Source of the DNA: JBBIGV01 sp037447335
GTDB taxonomy: Bacteria > Bacteroidota > Ignavibacteria > Ignavibacteriales > Ignavibacteriaceae
Reading direction: 5' to 3'
Length of the DNA: 64,000 nt
Assembly (NCBI GenBank): GCA_037447335.1
Contig: JBBIGV010000002.1
Span: 44,198-108,197 of the forward strand
A program made the position numbers and the translations under genes. This document shows, one piece after another, positions 53,615-62,106 of the stretch. Each line of letters starts with the position of its first letter. Position 1 is the stretch's first letter. The notes beneath the pieces were generated by a model. The model saw only the letters and a list, made by a program, of their open reading frames with translations, had not been told where the DNA came from and did no database searches.

Positions 53615-54850
53615 ATGTTAAAGACAATTTTAACATTGTTGTTATCAAATTCTATTCTGCTTATTTCACAGCAGCAAAGCATAACTGTTTCCCCGAACGG
53701 AAAAATCAAATCAATTTCAGAAGCGGTAAATCTGTTAGGCGACGGCTCAGTACTTATAATTGACGGCGGAACTTACCGTGAAGGGAATATCATAATTGAC
53801 AAGGAAATAATTATCAGAGGTAAAAATAATCCTGTCCTCGATGGCGAAAAAAAGTATGAAGTACTGACTGTCAGATCAGATAATGTTTTGATTGAAGGAT
53901 TAACTATAAAAAATGCTGGTGTGAATTTTCTTTATGAAAATGCAGGAATAAGACTTGATGAATCAGACGGCAGTATTATCCGAGACAATATATTTATTGA
54001 TAATTACTTCGGGATTTACCTCGCCAAATCTGAAAATTGCCTGATCGAAAAAAATTATTTTAAATCAAATGCTATCTCAGAATCTACTTCAGGCAACGGG
54101 ATACATCTGTGGTACTCAAAAAATATTGATATAAAAAATAACGAGATTTCGGGGCACAGGGATGGTATTTATCTTGAATTTGTAAGACATGGGTTGATAA
54201 CAGACAACCGCAGCCACAGTAATCTCCGGTACGGACTGCATTTTATGTTTTCAGACAGCAGTACATATTCGGGAAATCTCTTCGAATTTAACGGCGCTGG
54301 TGTTGCAGTCATGTACACCAGGAATGTTCTGATGGAAAATAATGTATTTCAGCACAACTGGGGACCGGCAAGCTACGGACTGCTTCTGAAAGATATAGAC
54401 AACAGCATTATCAGGTATAATGTATTCTATAAAAATACATCAGCGATTTATCTTGAAGGCTGCAACAGGAATACCATTATCAATAATGAGCTTCAAAACA
54501 ACGGGTGGGCAATTAAGCTGATGGCTAATTCGATGGATAATAAATTTTCTGCCAATGATTTTATTTCCAATACTTTTGATGTAGCAACAAACAGCAGACA
54601 AAACTTTAATACTTTCGAAGGAAATTTCTGGAGCGAGTATAAAAAATACGACCTTGATAAAGACGGGATAGGTGATGTGCCTTACCGTCCTGTTAAACTT
54701 TACTCGCTTCTTGTCGAGAAACAGCCGGCTACTGTTTCTTTGATGAGGAGTATGTTTATCAGTCTGATTGATCTTGCTGAAAGCATTATCCCTTCAATTA
54801 CTCCGGCGGCTTTAATGGATGAAAAACCGAGAATGAGGAGGATAAATTGA
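53615..54850 (+). CDS. nosD: Nitrous oxide reductase maturation protein NosD
   Basis: 411 residues. A signal peptide (to about residue 22) is followed by a right-handed beta-helix of CASH-type repeats with recurrent N-x-I/D-N turns (LIEKNYFKSN, NIDKNNEIS-like, GLITDNRSHSN, NTIINNELQNN). NosD acts outside the membrane with NosF and NosY to build the CuZ centre, by accepting sulphur and copper. It lies 6 bp after the NosL-fusion gene and overlaps nosF by 4 bp. Confidence 0.93.
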   Translation: MLKTILTLLLSNSILLISQQQSITVSPNGKIKSISEAVNLLGDGSVLIIDGGTYREGNIIIDKEIIIRGKNNPVLDGEKKYEVLTVRSDNVLIEGLTIKNAGVNFLYENAGIRLDESDGSIIRDNIFIDNYFGIYLAKSENCLIEKNYFKSNAISESTSGNGIHLWYSKNIDIKNNEISGHRDGIYLEFVRHGLITDNRSHSNLRYGLHFMFSDSSTYSGNLFEFNGAGVAVMYTRNVLMENNVFQHNWGPASYGLLLKDIDNSIIRYNVFYKNTSAIYLEGCNRNTIINNELQNNGWAIKLMANSMDNKFSANDFISNTFDVATNSRQNFNTFEGNFWSEYKKYDLDKDGIGDVPYRPVKLYSLLVEKQPATVSLMRSMFISLIDLAESIIPSITPAALMDEKPRMRRIN

Positions 54851-55563
54851 TAAGAATAAATAAGCTCGTAAAACATTACGGCAAGCTTGAAGTATTAAAA
54901 GAAGTTTCAATTGACTTTAACCCCGGTACCATTACCGCAGTTGTCGGTCCTAATGGTTCCGGCAAAACAACTCTTATTAAAACTATTCTGGGACTTGTAA
55001 AACCAACCGCAGGAGAAGTTATAGTTGACGGGAAGAAAGTTAACGGTGAACATCTTTATCGGTCTAAGATTGGTTACATGCCGCAGATTGCCCGCTATCC
55101 CGATAATCTTTCCATTGAAGAAGTAGTGCGAATGATAAAAGATATAAGATATTCAAACGATACAGATCATTCAAAACTTGCCGAAGGATTTAACTTGTCA
55201 AAAGAACTTAAGAAGCCCTTCAGAAATCTTTCGGGCGGTACAAAGCAGAAGGTAAGCGCTCTTATCGCATTCTTATTTAATCCGGAAATTCTGATACTGG
55301 ATGAACCAACCTCCGGGCTTGATCCGGTTTCCAGCAGTTATCTCAAAGATATGATTATTCGTGAGAAGGAGAAAGGCAGGACGATCATCCTGACCTCTCA
55401 TAATATGTCGGATATTGAAGAATTATCAACTGGTATTGCATTTCTCCTTGAAGGTAAGATTCGTTTCTGGGGGCCAACAGAAATTTTACGCAACAGAAAC
55501 GGCACTAAAAATCTTGAGCGCGCTATTGCTACTATGATGTCAGGAGATGAGAGATGCAACTAA
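54847..55563 (+). CDS. nosF: ABC transporter ATP-binding protein NosF
   Basis: 238 residues from a TTG start overlapping the nosD stop. Walker A GPNGSGKTT, signature LSGGTKQK, Walker B ILILDEPTSG and H-loop LTSHNMSD are all present. It powers the NosY membrane part for delivery of a sulphur species or rearrangement of NosD. It overlaps nosY by 10 bp. Confidence 0.94.
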   Translation: MIRINKLVKHYGKLEVLKEVSIDFNPGTITAVVGPNGSGKTTLIKTILGLVKPTAGEVIVDGKKVNGEHLYRSKIGYMPQIARYPDNLSIEEVVRMIKDIRYSNDTDHSKLAEGFNLSKELKKPFRNLSGGTKQKVSALIAFLFNPEILILDEPTSGLDPVSSSYLKDMIIREKEKGRTIILTSHNMSDIEELSTGIAFLLEGKIRFWGPTEILRNRNGTKNLERAIATMMSGDERCN

Positions 55564-56342
55564 TATGGAAAATAGTCCGCTATGAGCTGAACAATCTTTA
55601 CAGAAGTAAATGGATAATCTTATATACTGCGTTCTTTCTGCTTATAAGTTATGTTATGTTCAACTTTGAAAGCGATGGCAGCAAAGCCGTGCTTACTTTA
55701 CTTAACATTGTTTTAATTGTTATACCTCTTGTAAGCATAATTTTCGGAACAATGTATCTTTACAACTCCCGCGAATTTATAGAAATGATGCTTTGCCAAC
55801 CTATAACCCGAAGAACGCTTTTTTATGGATTGTTCATGGGAACTTCAATTCCACTGGCAAGCGGATTTACTCTTGGCGTTTCAGTTCCGTTTTTTGTTTT
55901 TAATATGGCTGGCGCATATCTGAGCGACTTATTTATACTGCTTATAATAGGCATATCACTCACCTTTGTTTTTTGTGCTATTGCATTTCTTATCTCAGTA
56001 AAATATGACGATAAAAGCAAAGGGCTTGGATTTGCGATTGTCGTCTGGCTTTTCCTTGCTGTTATTTATGACGGGCTGATACTTTTTGTTATTTATTTCT
56101 TCCAGGATTATCCGCTTGAAAATCCAATACTGGTCATGAGCATTTTAAATCCGATTGATCTTGGCAGGATTTTCTTCATGCTTAATTTCGATATTGCAGC
56201 GCTGATGGGTTACACGGGTGCATTGTTCAACAAATTTTTCGGAAGCACATCTGGAATGATGATATCGGTTACCACTCTTGTATTATGGTTTTTTATCCCC
56301 GCACTGCTCGGGCTGAAATGGTTTAAGAAAAAAGATTTTTAG
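55554..56342 (+). CDS. nosY: ABC transporter permease NosY
   Basis: 262 residues with six membrane segments and the family start IVRYELNNLYRSKWIILYTAFFLLISY, plus REFIEMMLCQPITRRTLFYG in the coupling region. It forms the membrane part of NosDFY. A 296-bp gap before the next gene (56343-56638) is AT-rich and shows no gene. Confidence 0.92.
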   Translation: MQLIWKIVRYELNNLYRSKWIILYTAFFLLISYVMFNFESDGSKAVLTLLNIVLIVIPLVSIIFGTMYLYNSREFIEMMLCQPITRRTLFYGLFMGTSIPLASGFTLGVSVPFFVFNMAGAYLSDLFILLIIGISLTFVFCAIAFLISVKYDDKSKGLGFAIVVWLFLAVIYDGLILFVIYFFQDYPLENPILVMSILNPIDLGRIFFMLNFDIAALMGYTGALFNKFFGSTSGMMISVTTLVLWFFIPALLGLKWFKKKDF

Positions 56343-56638
56343 GGAATGTTTTTCAACTTTTAATAAACAATTAGTAGTTATAGTTTTTCACCCGCTGCTA
56401 AAGATTTTGCAGTTAACCTGCTGAATTGTAATCAACGCCACGTATTCATCTGAAAACAGTTTTCTGCCTAATTTAAATTTTGAAAATCGTATTGACGATA
56501 AGGAAATAATGTGTTATCTTAAACCAGACTATTATATCTGATTTGAATAAACCTTATACTTTTAGCCGGTCGGGAACAGCTATAATCTTTCAATAATTCA
56601 CTATTATTAATAACATTTTAAACAGATGAAGTAACCCT

Positions 56639-57898
56639 ATGGAATGGCTTAGGAACTTAGCGCTGCCGCAGTCGGCAGAACATATTCAATTACTTGGATA
56701 CATGTTTGTGATTGTACAAACAATATTTATCTCTTTTACCGGGCTGATATTTTGGGGGACAATAATCTCAATCTACTTTAAGAAAAAAGCACAAAATGAT
56801 CTTGATCCTGTCTATAAAAATGCCGCTCAGGATATAATCCATCTGATTCTTTTTAACAGAACAACCGGTCTGCTTTTTTCAATACTTCCGCTGGTTGCAA
56901 TTATTTTAATTTTTGCTCAACTATTTCAGTTGATTGATATACACAACCTTACATACCTGACCATTTCATTTATTTTTTCAGCCTGTGCTATTTTACTTCT
57001 GTATGATTATAAAAATTCATTTGATGATTTCAGACTGTTAAGCTTAAACTCCGCTGTTTCCGGCGCAATACTACTGTTTATTGCACTTTGGATGTTTAAT
57101 GCGGGTCTTACATCTTCAATTTATGGTGACCGATGGCTGTCCACAGGTTTTTTTGAAGGGTTATTTTCACTAACAGTGCTGTTGAGATTTGGACTTTTTC
57201 TATTACTCTCGCTGGTAATTATGAGTGCCGCTCTGTTGTTCGCGCTTTATTATGTTAATGAAAATATAAATGATGATTATGTTAAGATAATCAGGGCTGT
57301 GGCTTTAAGGACAGCTTTCATTGGTTCTTTGCTTATACCTGTATTGCTGGTAATTAATTTTTTCCTTGTCCCTGCCGGATTTTTATCCGAATCATATCTG
57401 GTTTATATTTTACTTGGCTTATTCCTCATCTTTATTACATATCACATTCTCTATACAATTTTCAGAAAGCTCAACAAGACCAGCGCCGCATCGCTGCTGC
57501 TGGCAGTGCTGCTCTTCACTTTTTTTTATGTTCTAAGCGATAAAGAAATAGTATATAATGCAAATAAAGTGAACGCCGGGATAATGTCGGCAGATTTTAA
57601 TGAATATATAGCGACCCTGAGAACCCCCGAAAAACCTGTCGAATTAAATGGTGAAGAAATTTATAGAATAAATTGCTCTGCTTGCCACGATATGAATCGC
57701 ATTTTAGTTGGACCTGCACATGTTGATGTAATTCCGAAATATTTTAACAAAGAAGATCAATTAACTGCCTATATTAGAAATCCGATTCGCGTAAACACTA
57801 ATTTCCCTCCAATGCCTAACCTGGGTTTAAAACCTGATGAAGCAAGAGCAGTTGCAGTTTATGTAATTCAAAAAGTAAAAGACAACATCGGGGAATAA
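56639..57898 (+). CDS. Polytopic membrane protein with C-terminal cytochrome c domain
   Basis: 419 residues. Residues 1-310 hold about eight to nine membrane helices with no recognised quinone-site signature. Residues 320-419 form a mono-haem cytochrome c with C346-x-x-C349-H350 and likely axial M392 (FPPMPN). The haem domain lies after the last helix, presumably on the outer face, next to NosZ. It could collect electrons from the quinol pool and pass them to NosZ or the small lipoprotein cytochrome, replacing NosR or a bc1 complex. The topology and haem site are visible; the partner role is inference. Confidence 0.8.
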   Translation: MEWLRNLALPQSAEHIQLLGYMFVIVQTIFISFTGLIFWGTIISIYFKKKAQNDLDPVYKNAAQDIIHLILFNRTTGLLFSILPLVAIILIFAQLFQLIDIHNLTYLTISFIFSACAILLLYDYKNSFDDFRLLSLNSAVSGAILLFIALWMFNAGLTSSIYGDRWLSTGFFEGLFSLTVLLRFGLFLLLSLVIMSAALLFALYYVNENINDDYVKIIRAVALRTAFIGSLLIPVLLVINFFLVPAGFLSESYLVYILLGLFLIFITYHILYTIFRKLNKTSAASLLLAVLLFTFFYVLSDKEIVYNANKVNAGIMSADFNEYIATLRTPEKPVELNGEEIYRINCSACHDMNRILVGPAHVDVIPKYFNKEDQLTAYIRNPIRVNTNFPPMPNLGLKPDEARAVAVYVIQKVKDNIGE

Positions 57899-57957
57899 TT
57901 TTTTAGTTAAGAAATTATTTTCAGGAAAGAATCATCATTTTTTTAAAGGAGGATAAT

Positions 57958-58407
57958 GTGCCATCGTTAACAAATATTATGCAGTGGCTGGAAAGCAATA
58001 ATAATGTTGCATATTCTTTAATAAGGATTTTTTTAGGAGTTGCACTTTTTGTCCGCGGCGTGATAATGATTTCTGATCCTATGTTAATAACAAACCTTAC
58101 CGGAGCAAATCAATATTATTGGTGGTACTCTTATGTGATGATTGCTCATATTGCAGGAGGTTTGTTTATGGCGCTTGGCATATTTGCCCGGCTTGGTGCA
58201 TTTGTGCAGATACCAATTCTTACTGGTGCGGTTTTGTTGGTTCATTTTAAAGAAGGTTTGCTTTCTGTCGGTCAATCGCTCGAGCTATCGGTTCTTGTGC
58301 TGGTGCTGCTTGTGATATATTTTGTTTTTGGTCCCGGACCTTTGTCAGTTGATAATGTAATCGCACGTAAAAAATCTATTGGAAAAGAGGTTCAAAACAA
58401 CTTTTGA
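57958..58407 (+). CDS. DoxX-family membrane protein
   Basis: 149 residues, four membrane segments. The segment SLIRIFLGVALFVRGVIMI and the MALGIFARLGAFVQIPILTGAVLLVHF block are DoxX-like. It starts with GTG 57958 after a strong AAAGGAGG; an overlapping ATG at 57956 stops after four codons. DoxX proteins are linked to quinone chemistry or redox stress. It follows the membrane cytochrome gene by 59 bp, so it probably belongs to the nos transcript. Confidence 0.83.
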   Translation: MPSLTNIMQWLESNNNVAYSLIRIFLGVALFVRGVIMISDPMLITNLTGANQYYWWYSYVMIAHIAGGLFMALGIFARLGAFVQIPILTGAVLLVHFKEGLLSVGQSLELSVLVLVLLVIYFVFGPGPLSVDNVIARKKSIGKEVQNNF

Positions 58408-58457
58408 TGTATGATTTGAGAAATTATGGAATGTATACCAATTTTATTGTCTGATCA

Positions 58458-58502
58458 TTGTATTTGATTAAGCAACTGAACAATTTCATTAATCAAATAC
58501 AA
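58458..58502. repeat. 14-bp perfect dyad between DoxX and GAF genes
   Basis: TTGTATTTGATTAA and TTAATCAAATACAA separated by 17 nt. It could be a weak terminator for the nos cluster or a binding site for a dimeric regulator in front of the GAF gene. Confidence 0.55.
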
Positions 58503-58532
58503 ATTGATTTTACTTTGACTGAGTGCTGGTAA

Positions 58533-59033
58533 ATGAATAGCAGAAATATTACAATTGTAATATCAGAACTAAATCAATGGGGCAACCTGAATTCAGCAGC
58601 AACATTTCTTGTAAAAAATCTTTGTGAGATCTTTGATTGGTCTTACGGTGAGATATGGTTCCCGGCTAAAGATGAAAAATTTATGGTATGGGCAGGATAC
58701 TGGGCTGAGAATCAAAATTACTTTGAAACATTTTCTAAATTCAGTTCTGTCCACAAGTTTGGTAAGGGGATAGGTCTAATCGGAAGAGCCTGGGAACAGA
58801 AAAAGTCTTTATGGATTGATGACCTCTTTACCGATAATAATTTTCTCAGGACTGAAGTAGCTGTTCAAAGCGGTCTTCAATCCGCTGTTTGTATTCCGGT
58901 ACTTAATGAAGAGAAAGTATTGTGCATACTTTGTTTCTTTATGGAAAAATTAACTGAAAAAGATAAAGAAAAGGCTGGTGAGATATTTCTTCATTCCAAT
59001 GAAATTGGCAAATCCTTTTCTCTGCTTCGTTAA
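58533..59033 (+). CDS. GAF-domain protein
   Basis: 166 residues, essentially one GAF domain (LNSAATFLVKNLCEIFDWSYGEIW, GIGLIGRAWEQKKSLWIDDL, QSAVCIPVLNEEKVLCILCFF). No kinase, cyclase or DNA-binding part follows. Such free-standing GAF proteins bind small ligands and act through partners. Its place behind the nos cluster suggests redox or nitrogen-oxide sensing, but no ligand residues can be assigned. Confidence 0.82.
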   Translation: MNSRNITIVISELNQWGNLNSAATFLVKNLCEIFDWSYGEIWFPAKDEKFMVWAGYWAENQNYFETFSKFSSVHKFGKGIGLIGRAWEQKKSLWIDDLFTDNNFLRTEVAVQSGLQSAVCIPVLNEEKVLCILCFFMEKLTEKDKEKAGEIFLHSNEIGKSFSLLR

Positions 59034-59066
59034 TGAGAAAAAGCAGCACAATTATAATTCAAATCA

Positions 59067-60876
59067 TCATTTCGCATTTATGCCGGAAGCATATTGGGCA
59101 ACGTCGAGTATTCTTACAACTTTATTAGTCGCTGTTTCTACAAAAGCAACATTTGAAATTCTCTGCTTGTCGTTCGGTTTGTAACGGGGTTTGTATCCGT
59201 CCATCTGGTTGGAACTTGCTGCTACAATCAGTGCTGTCCAAAATATTTTTTAAATATCCAATTAAATTTGAAAGACACTTAAATTTCCGATGAATTTTAT
59301 GCAGTTTAAAATGGATCCTTATTTCGTCCCTAACGGGATTTGATCCACTAGGTAAAGTAGGGGCGTTCAATTGAACGCCCCTACTGACGGGACAAATAAC
59401 CATTAAATTTTAATATTAAGACAATAAAGAGTCCCTTTAGGGACTGAATATTTATAGATAAATTCGACAGACAGAGAATTCGGAGTCCCGTAGGGACGAA
59501 ATAAAAAAATTGTTTTGGACAGATATGGCTACAATATATTTTCCGTCAGGTGTTAGGTCGATCCCCCATAAATCTTGAAAGGCATGATGAGAGATTTCAT
59601 TCTCGATACTCCAGCTTGTTCCGTCCTTTCGGATAATTTTAATTTTACCTTGGTGGAAAACAGTCACATATATTTTTGAACCGTCCGGAGTAATTGCCAT
59701 CTGCATCGGGTGATCGCCCATATAAAGCCATGCTGCTTCAAGCCGTGTCTGGATATCATAGATAATTACATAACCGGATTTCATACAGGAAACGCAAAGA
59801 TATTTTCCATCGGGTGAGGTGTAAACGTGCACCGGTTCATGTATTGCTGCTTGACCGGGAGACATTTCAATTGACTCACCATCAAAATCATCAAGAATAG
59901 TATCATAGATATAAATGATATCCCATTTCATATCTGCAATCAGAAGTTTGTCATCGGGAGTAATAGCGAGACCGTGAGGTACTCCGGCAATCGATAAACT
60001 AATTTCATCAAGAAGTTCCATTGTCTCGAGATCAATTTCGTAAACACCTGTTAGTGCACCCGGCGCTAGCGGCGATTTTGATGCGAAAAGTTTTTTGCCA
60101 TCGCTGCTGAAAACTATCATACCGGGATACTGCAAGCCGCTTGTAGTGCCGACAACCTGAAAACTATTAATATCTATTTTAAGAATTTTACCGGCAGTCA
60201 TAAGTTCCACATAAAGGTATCCGTCGCTTCTTGCAATATGGCCGGGAAAATCAATCATTACCGGATTAAGATTAACATTAATTGTTCTCTTAACCAGCTT
60301 GCTCTGTAAATCAATCACCGAAACTTCATCACCTGCCTGGTTGCAGACAAATATTTCACCTGAAGAAGCAGAGTAAGGAATTTCGCCCGTATAAGATTTC
60401 GCCCCATTGTTGATCCAATCTTTAATTGTATTAATATCAATTTCGCTTAACTTTGGCTTTTTATAAGGCATTTGGAAATCTGAATTTTCCACATCACCGC
60501 TTATCAATCGGTAAATTAAACTACTCTCAGCATTGAAAGGAATTATTGCTTCACCGCCATACTCGCCATCATCTAAATAAATGTGCGATTGCTTATGATG
60601 ACTTGAAGAATCACCAAAATGTCTTCCCGAAGAACCATCGATCAGTTTTGACCATGATTCTAATGAAAGATTGTGGACAGGTTCGCTTCCGCCGTGACAT
60701 TTGGATTGAGCACAGTTCTTCGCAAATATTTCTGCGACTTTATAAGTCTCAAATCCATTGAAGGTATCATCAATAACCGGTGGCGGATCAGATATATTAT
60801 CCGAGCAATTTGAAATTATTAATAGAAGAGCAGCACTTGTTAATACAAGTATTATCTTTGAATAAATTCGTTCCAT
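59067..60876 (-). pseudogene. YVTN-type beta-propeller haem lipoprotein, 3' end split by element A
   Basis: The intact part runs from ATG 60876 with a lipobox (LLIISNC24) and an unusual haem motif C55-x4-C60-H61 (NCAQSKCH), then YVTN-like propeller blades (DGKKLFASK, PDDKLLIADM, SPDGKYLCVSC, TPDGSKIYVTV). At GKYIVA it runs into element A (59229-59528), where the frame ends at 59452 after 15 foreign residues. Beyond the element the original tail continues (ASSNQMDGYKPRYKPNDKQ...QYASGINAK) to a stop at 59067-59069. Removing the element and one 7-bp repeat restores the whole frame. The truncated protein may still fold, since only about 52 residues are lost. Confidence 0.87.
59229..59528 (-). mobile_element. 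Element A copy 2: 300-bp non-autonomous mobile element
   Basis: Reverse orientation to copy 1. It is flanked by the 7-bp direct repeat CTACAAT (59222-59228 and 59529-59535). It is identical to 41794-42093 except for one base, and here the central GTAGGGGCGTTCAATTG palindrome is complete. It sits inside the 3' part of the beta-propeller lipoprotein gene. Confidence 0.93.
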
Positions 60877-60946
60877 TTAATACAAAAAGTTGGTTAGAAA
60901 AAAATCCGTTAAAGTTGATTAAAAGAACTCAGGTAATAAAACTATT

Positions 60947-61402
60947 TCAATCTTTATAATTTTCAGGCGAAAGATCTTTTATCTTTAAGAACACATCTTC
61001 CAGTTCAGTATCATTTATTGAATTATCAATCATCGGGTAAAGTATATTTTCTTCTTTAAGATTGTGCTCTGAAAGAACATCTATTAATCCAGCCTCAAGA
61101 TTATCAGTCTGCACATTGCCGTTTGTAAGCTGATTAATTATTTCACCCAGATAGCGTTTGATTTTTTTGTGTTCCATTTTCATTACTGCTGTCGGACCTG
61201 TATCAGACATCCCGGTTTTATTTTCAAACAGTGGGAAGAGAATTTCTTCTTCCCAGAGGATATGCTTCTGCAAATCTGTTTTGAACTCGGAAAAAATTTC
61301 CTTCGCTTTGCTCTGAACTGAGGTCTTTATGTTTTTAAATTTATTGTATAAGTCGTCTAACCTGTCGTGGTCTTGTACCATGAATGTTGAAATTGATGGC
61401 AT
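60947..61402 (-). CDS. Hemerythrin domain protein
   Basis: 151 residues, a four-helix HHE bundle. Iron ligands follow the pattern DHDRL, HILWEEEILFP, EHKKI and EHNLKEENILYP. These di-iron proteins bind or sense O2 and NO or repair nitrosative damage (compare the RIC/YtfE theme), which suits a neighbour of the nos cluster; no ScdA_N domain is present. Confidence 0.88.
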   Translation of the reverse strand: MPSISTFMVQDHDRLDDLYNKFKNIKTSVQSKAKEIFSEFKTDLQKHILWEEEILFPLFENKTGMSDTGPTAVMKMEHKKIKRYLGEIINQLTNGNVQTDNLEAGLIDVLSEHNLKEENILYPMIDNSINDTELEDVFLKIKDLSPENYKD

Positions 61403-61455
61403 TGTTGTTCCTTTTTTTTGTTGGTTGGTAAGATTATAATGATACTTATCTGATA

Positions 61456-62106
61456 TTATATTAGCCTTTCTTTTGATCTGAGAAAGATGTTATCCCTTAC
61501 AATCTCAAAATCCTCAGGTCCGTTCATATTTAGAAACATTCCTTCTTCGTAATGTTCATATTCGCTTGCAATATCTATTATTTCAGCATCAACATTTTGC
61601 ACAAGCTGAAGAACTTTGCATACGCATTTTTTGTGATGATTCTTTTCAGTGTTAATGCTTGCATCTTCTTCAATAAGCTTAACGATTTCGGAAAGAACCT
61701 TTTTGGAATACAAGCCGCATAGCTGCTGAACGAATCCATCTGCTTTTGTAATTGTAATAAGATTATCAGTTCTATAATTGATGATGAAATCAATCACACC
61801 TTTATCAACAAAAGGCATATCGCAGGAGATAACGAAAATTTTTTCTGTTGAAGAATGAATTAATCCCGAATGAATGCCTGCAAGCGGACCGACGTTTTTG
61901 TGTATGTCTTCGAAAATTTCCAATCCGAGAAACTCGTATTCATCTGGAGTATTAGTTATAAGCAGAACACGATGGAATAATTCTTCCATTAAGATTGAAG
62001 TTCGTTCGATTATTGTCTGCTCACCAATCCTTAATAAAGATTTATTCGCACCCATCCGCTTGCTCTTTCCGCCGGAAAGAATTATTCCGGTTATATTATT
62101 ATACAT
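61456..62106 (-). CDS. mobA: Molybdenum cofactor guanylyltransferase
   Basis: 216 residues. Nucleotidyltransferase signature GIILSGGKSKRMGANKSLL, then GPLAGIHSGL and ISCDMPFVDKG. It attaches GMP to molybdopterin to form MGD for DMSO-reductase-type enzymes (nitrate reductases, formate dehydrogenases). Its start overlaps the moeA 3' end by 16 bp. Confidence 0.9.
   Translation of the reverse strand: MYNNITGIILSGGKSKRMGANKSLLRIGEQTIIERTSILMEELFHRVLLITNTPDEYEFLGLEIFEDIHKNVGPLAGIHSGLIHSSTEKIFVISCDMPFVDKGVIDFIINYRTDNLITITKADGFVQQLCGLYSKKVLSEIVKLIEEDASINTEKNHHKKCVCKVLQLVQNVDAEIIDIASEYEHYEEGMFLNMNGPEDFEIVRDNIFLRSKERLI

Noticed and set aside
59125..59403. Separate minus-strand gene next to the beta-propeller lipoprotein
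   Set aside because: It is the element A short frame continuing out of frame through the severed lipoprotein tail; the true tail reads in another frame to 59067.
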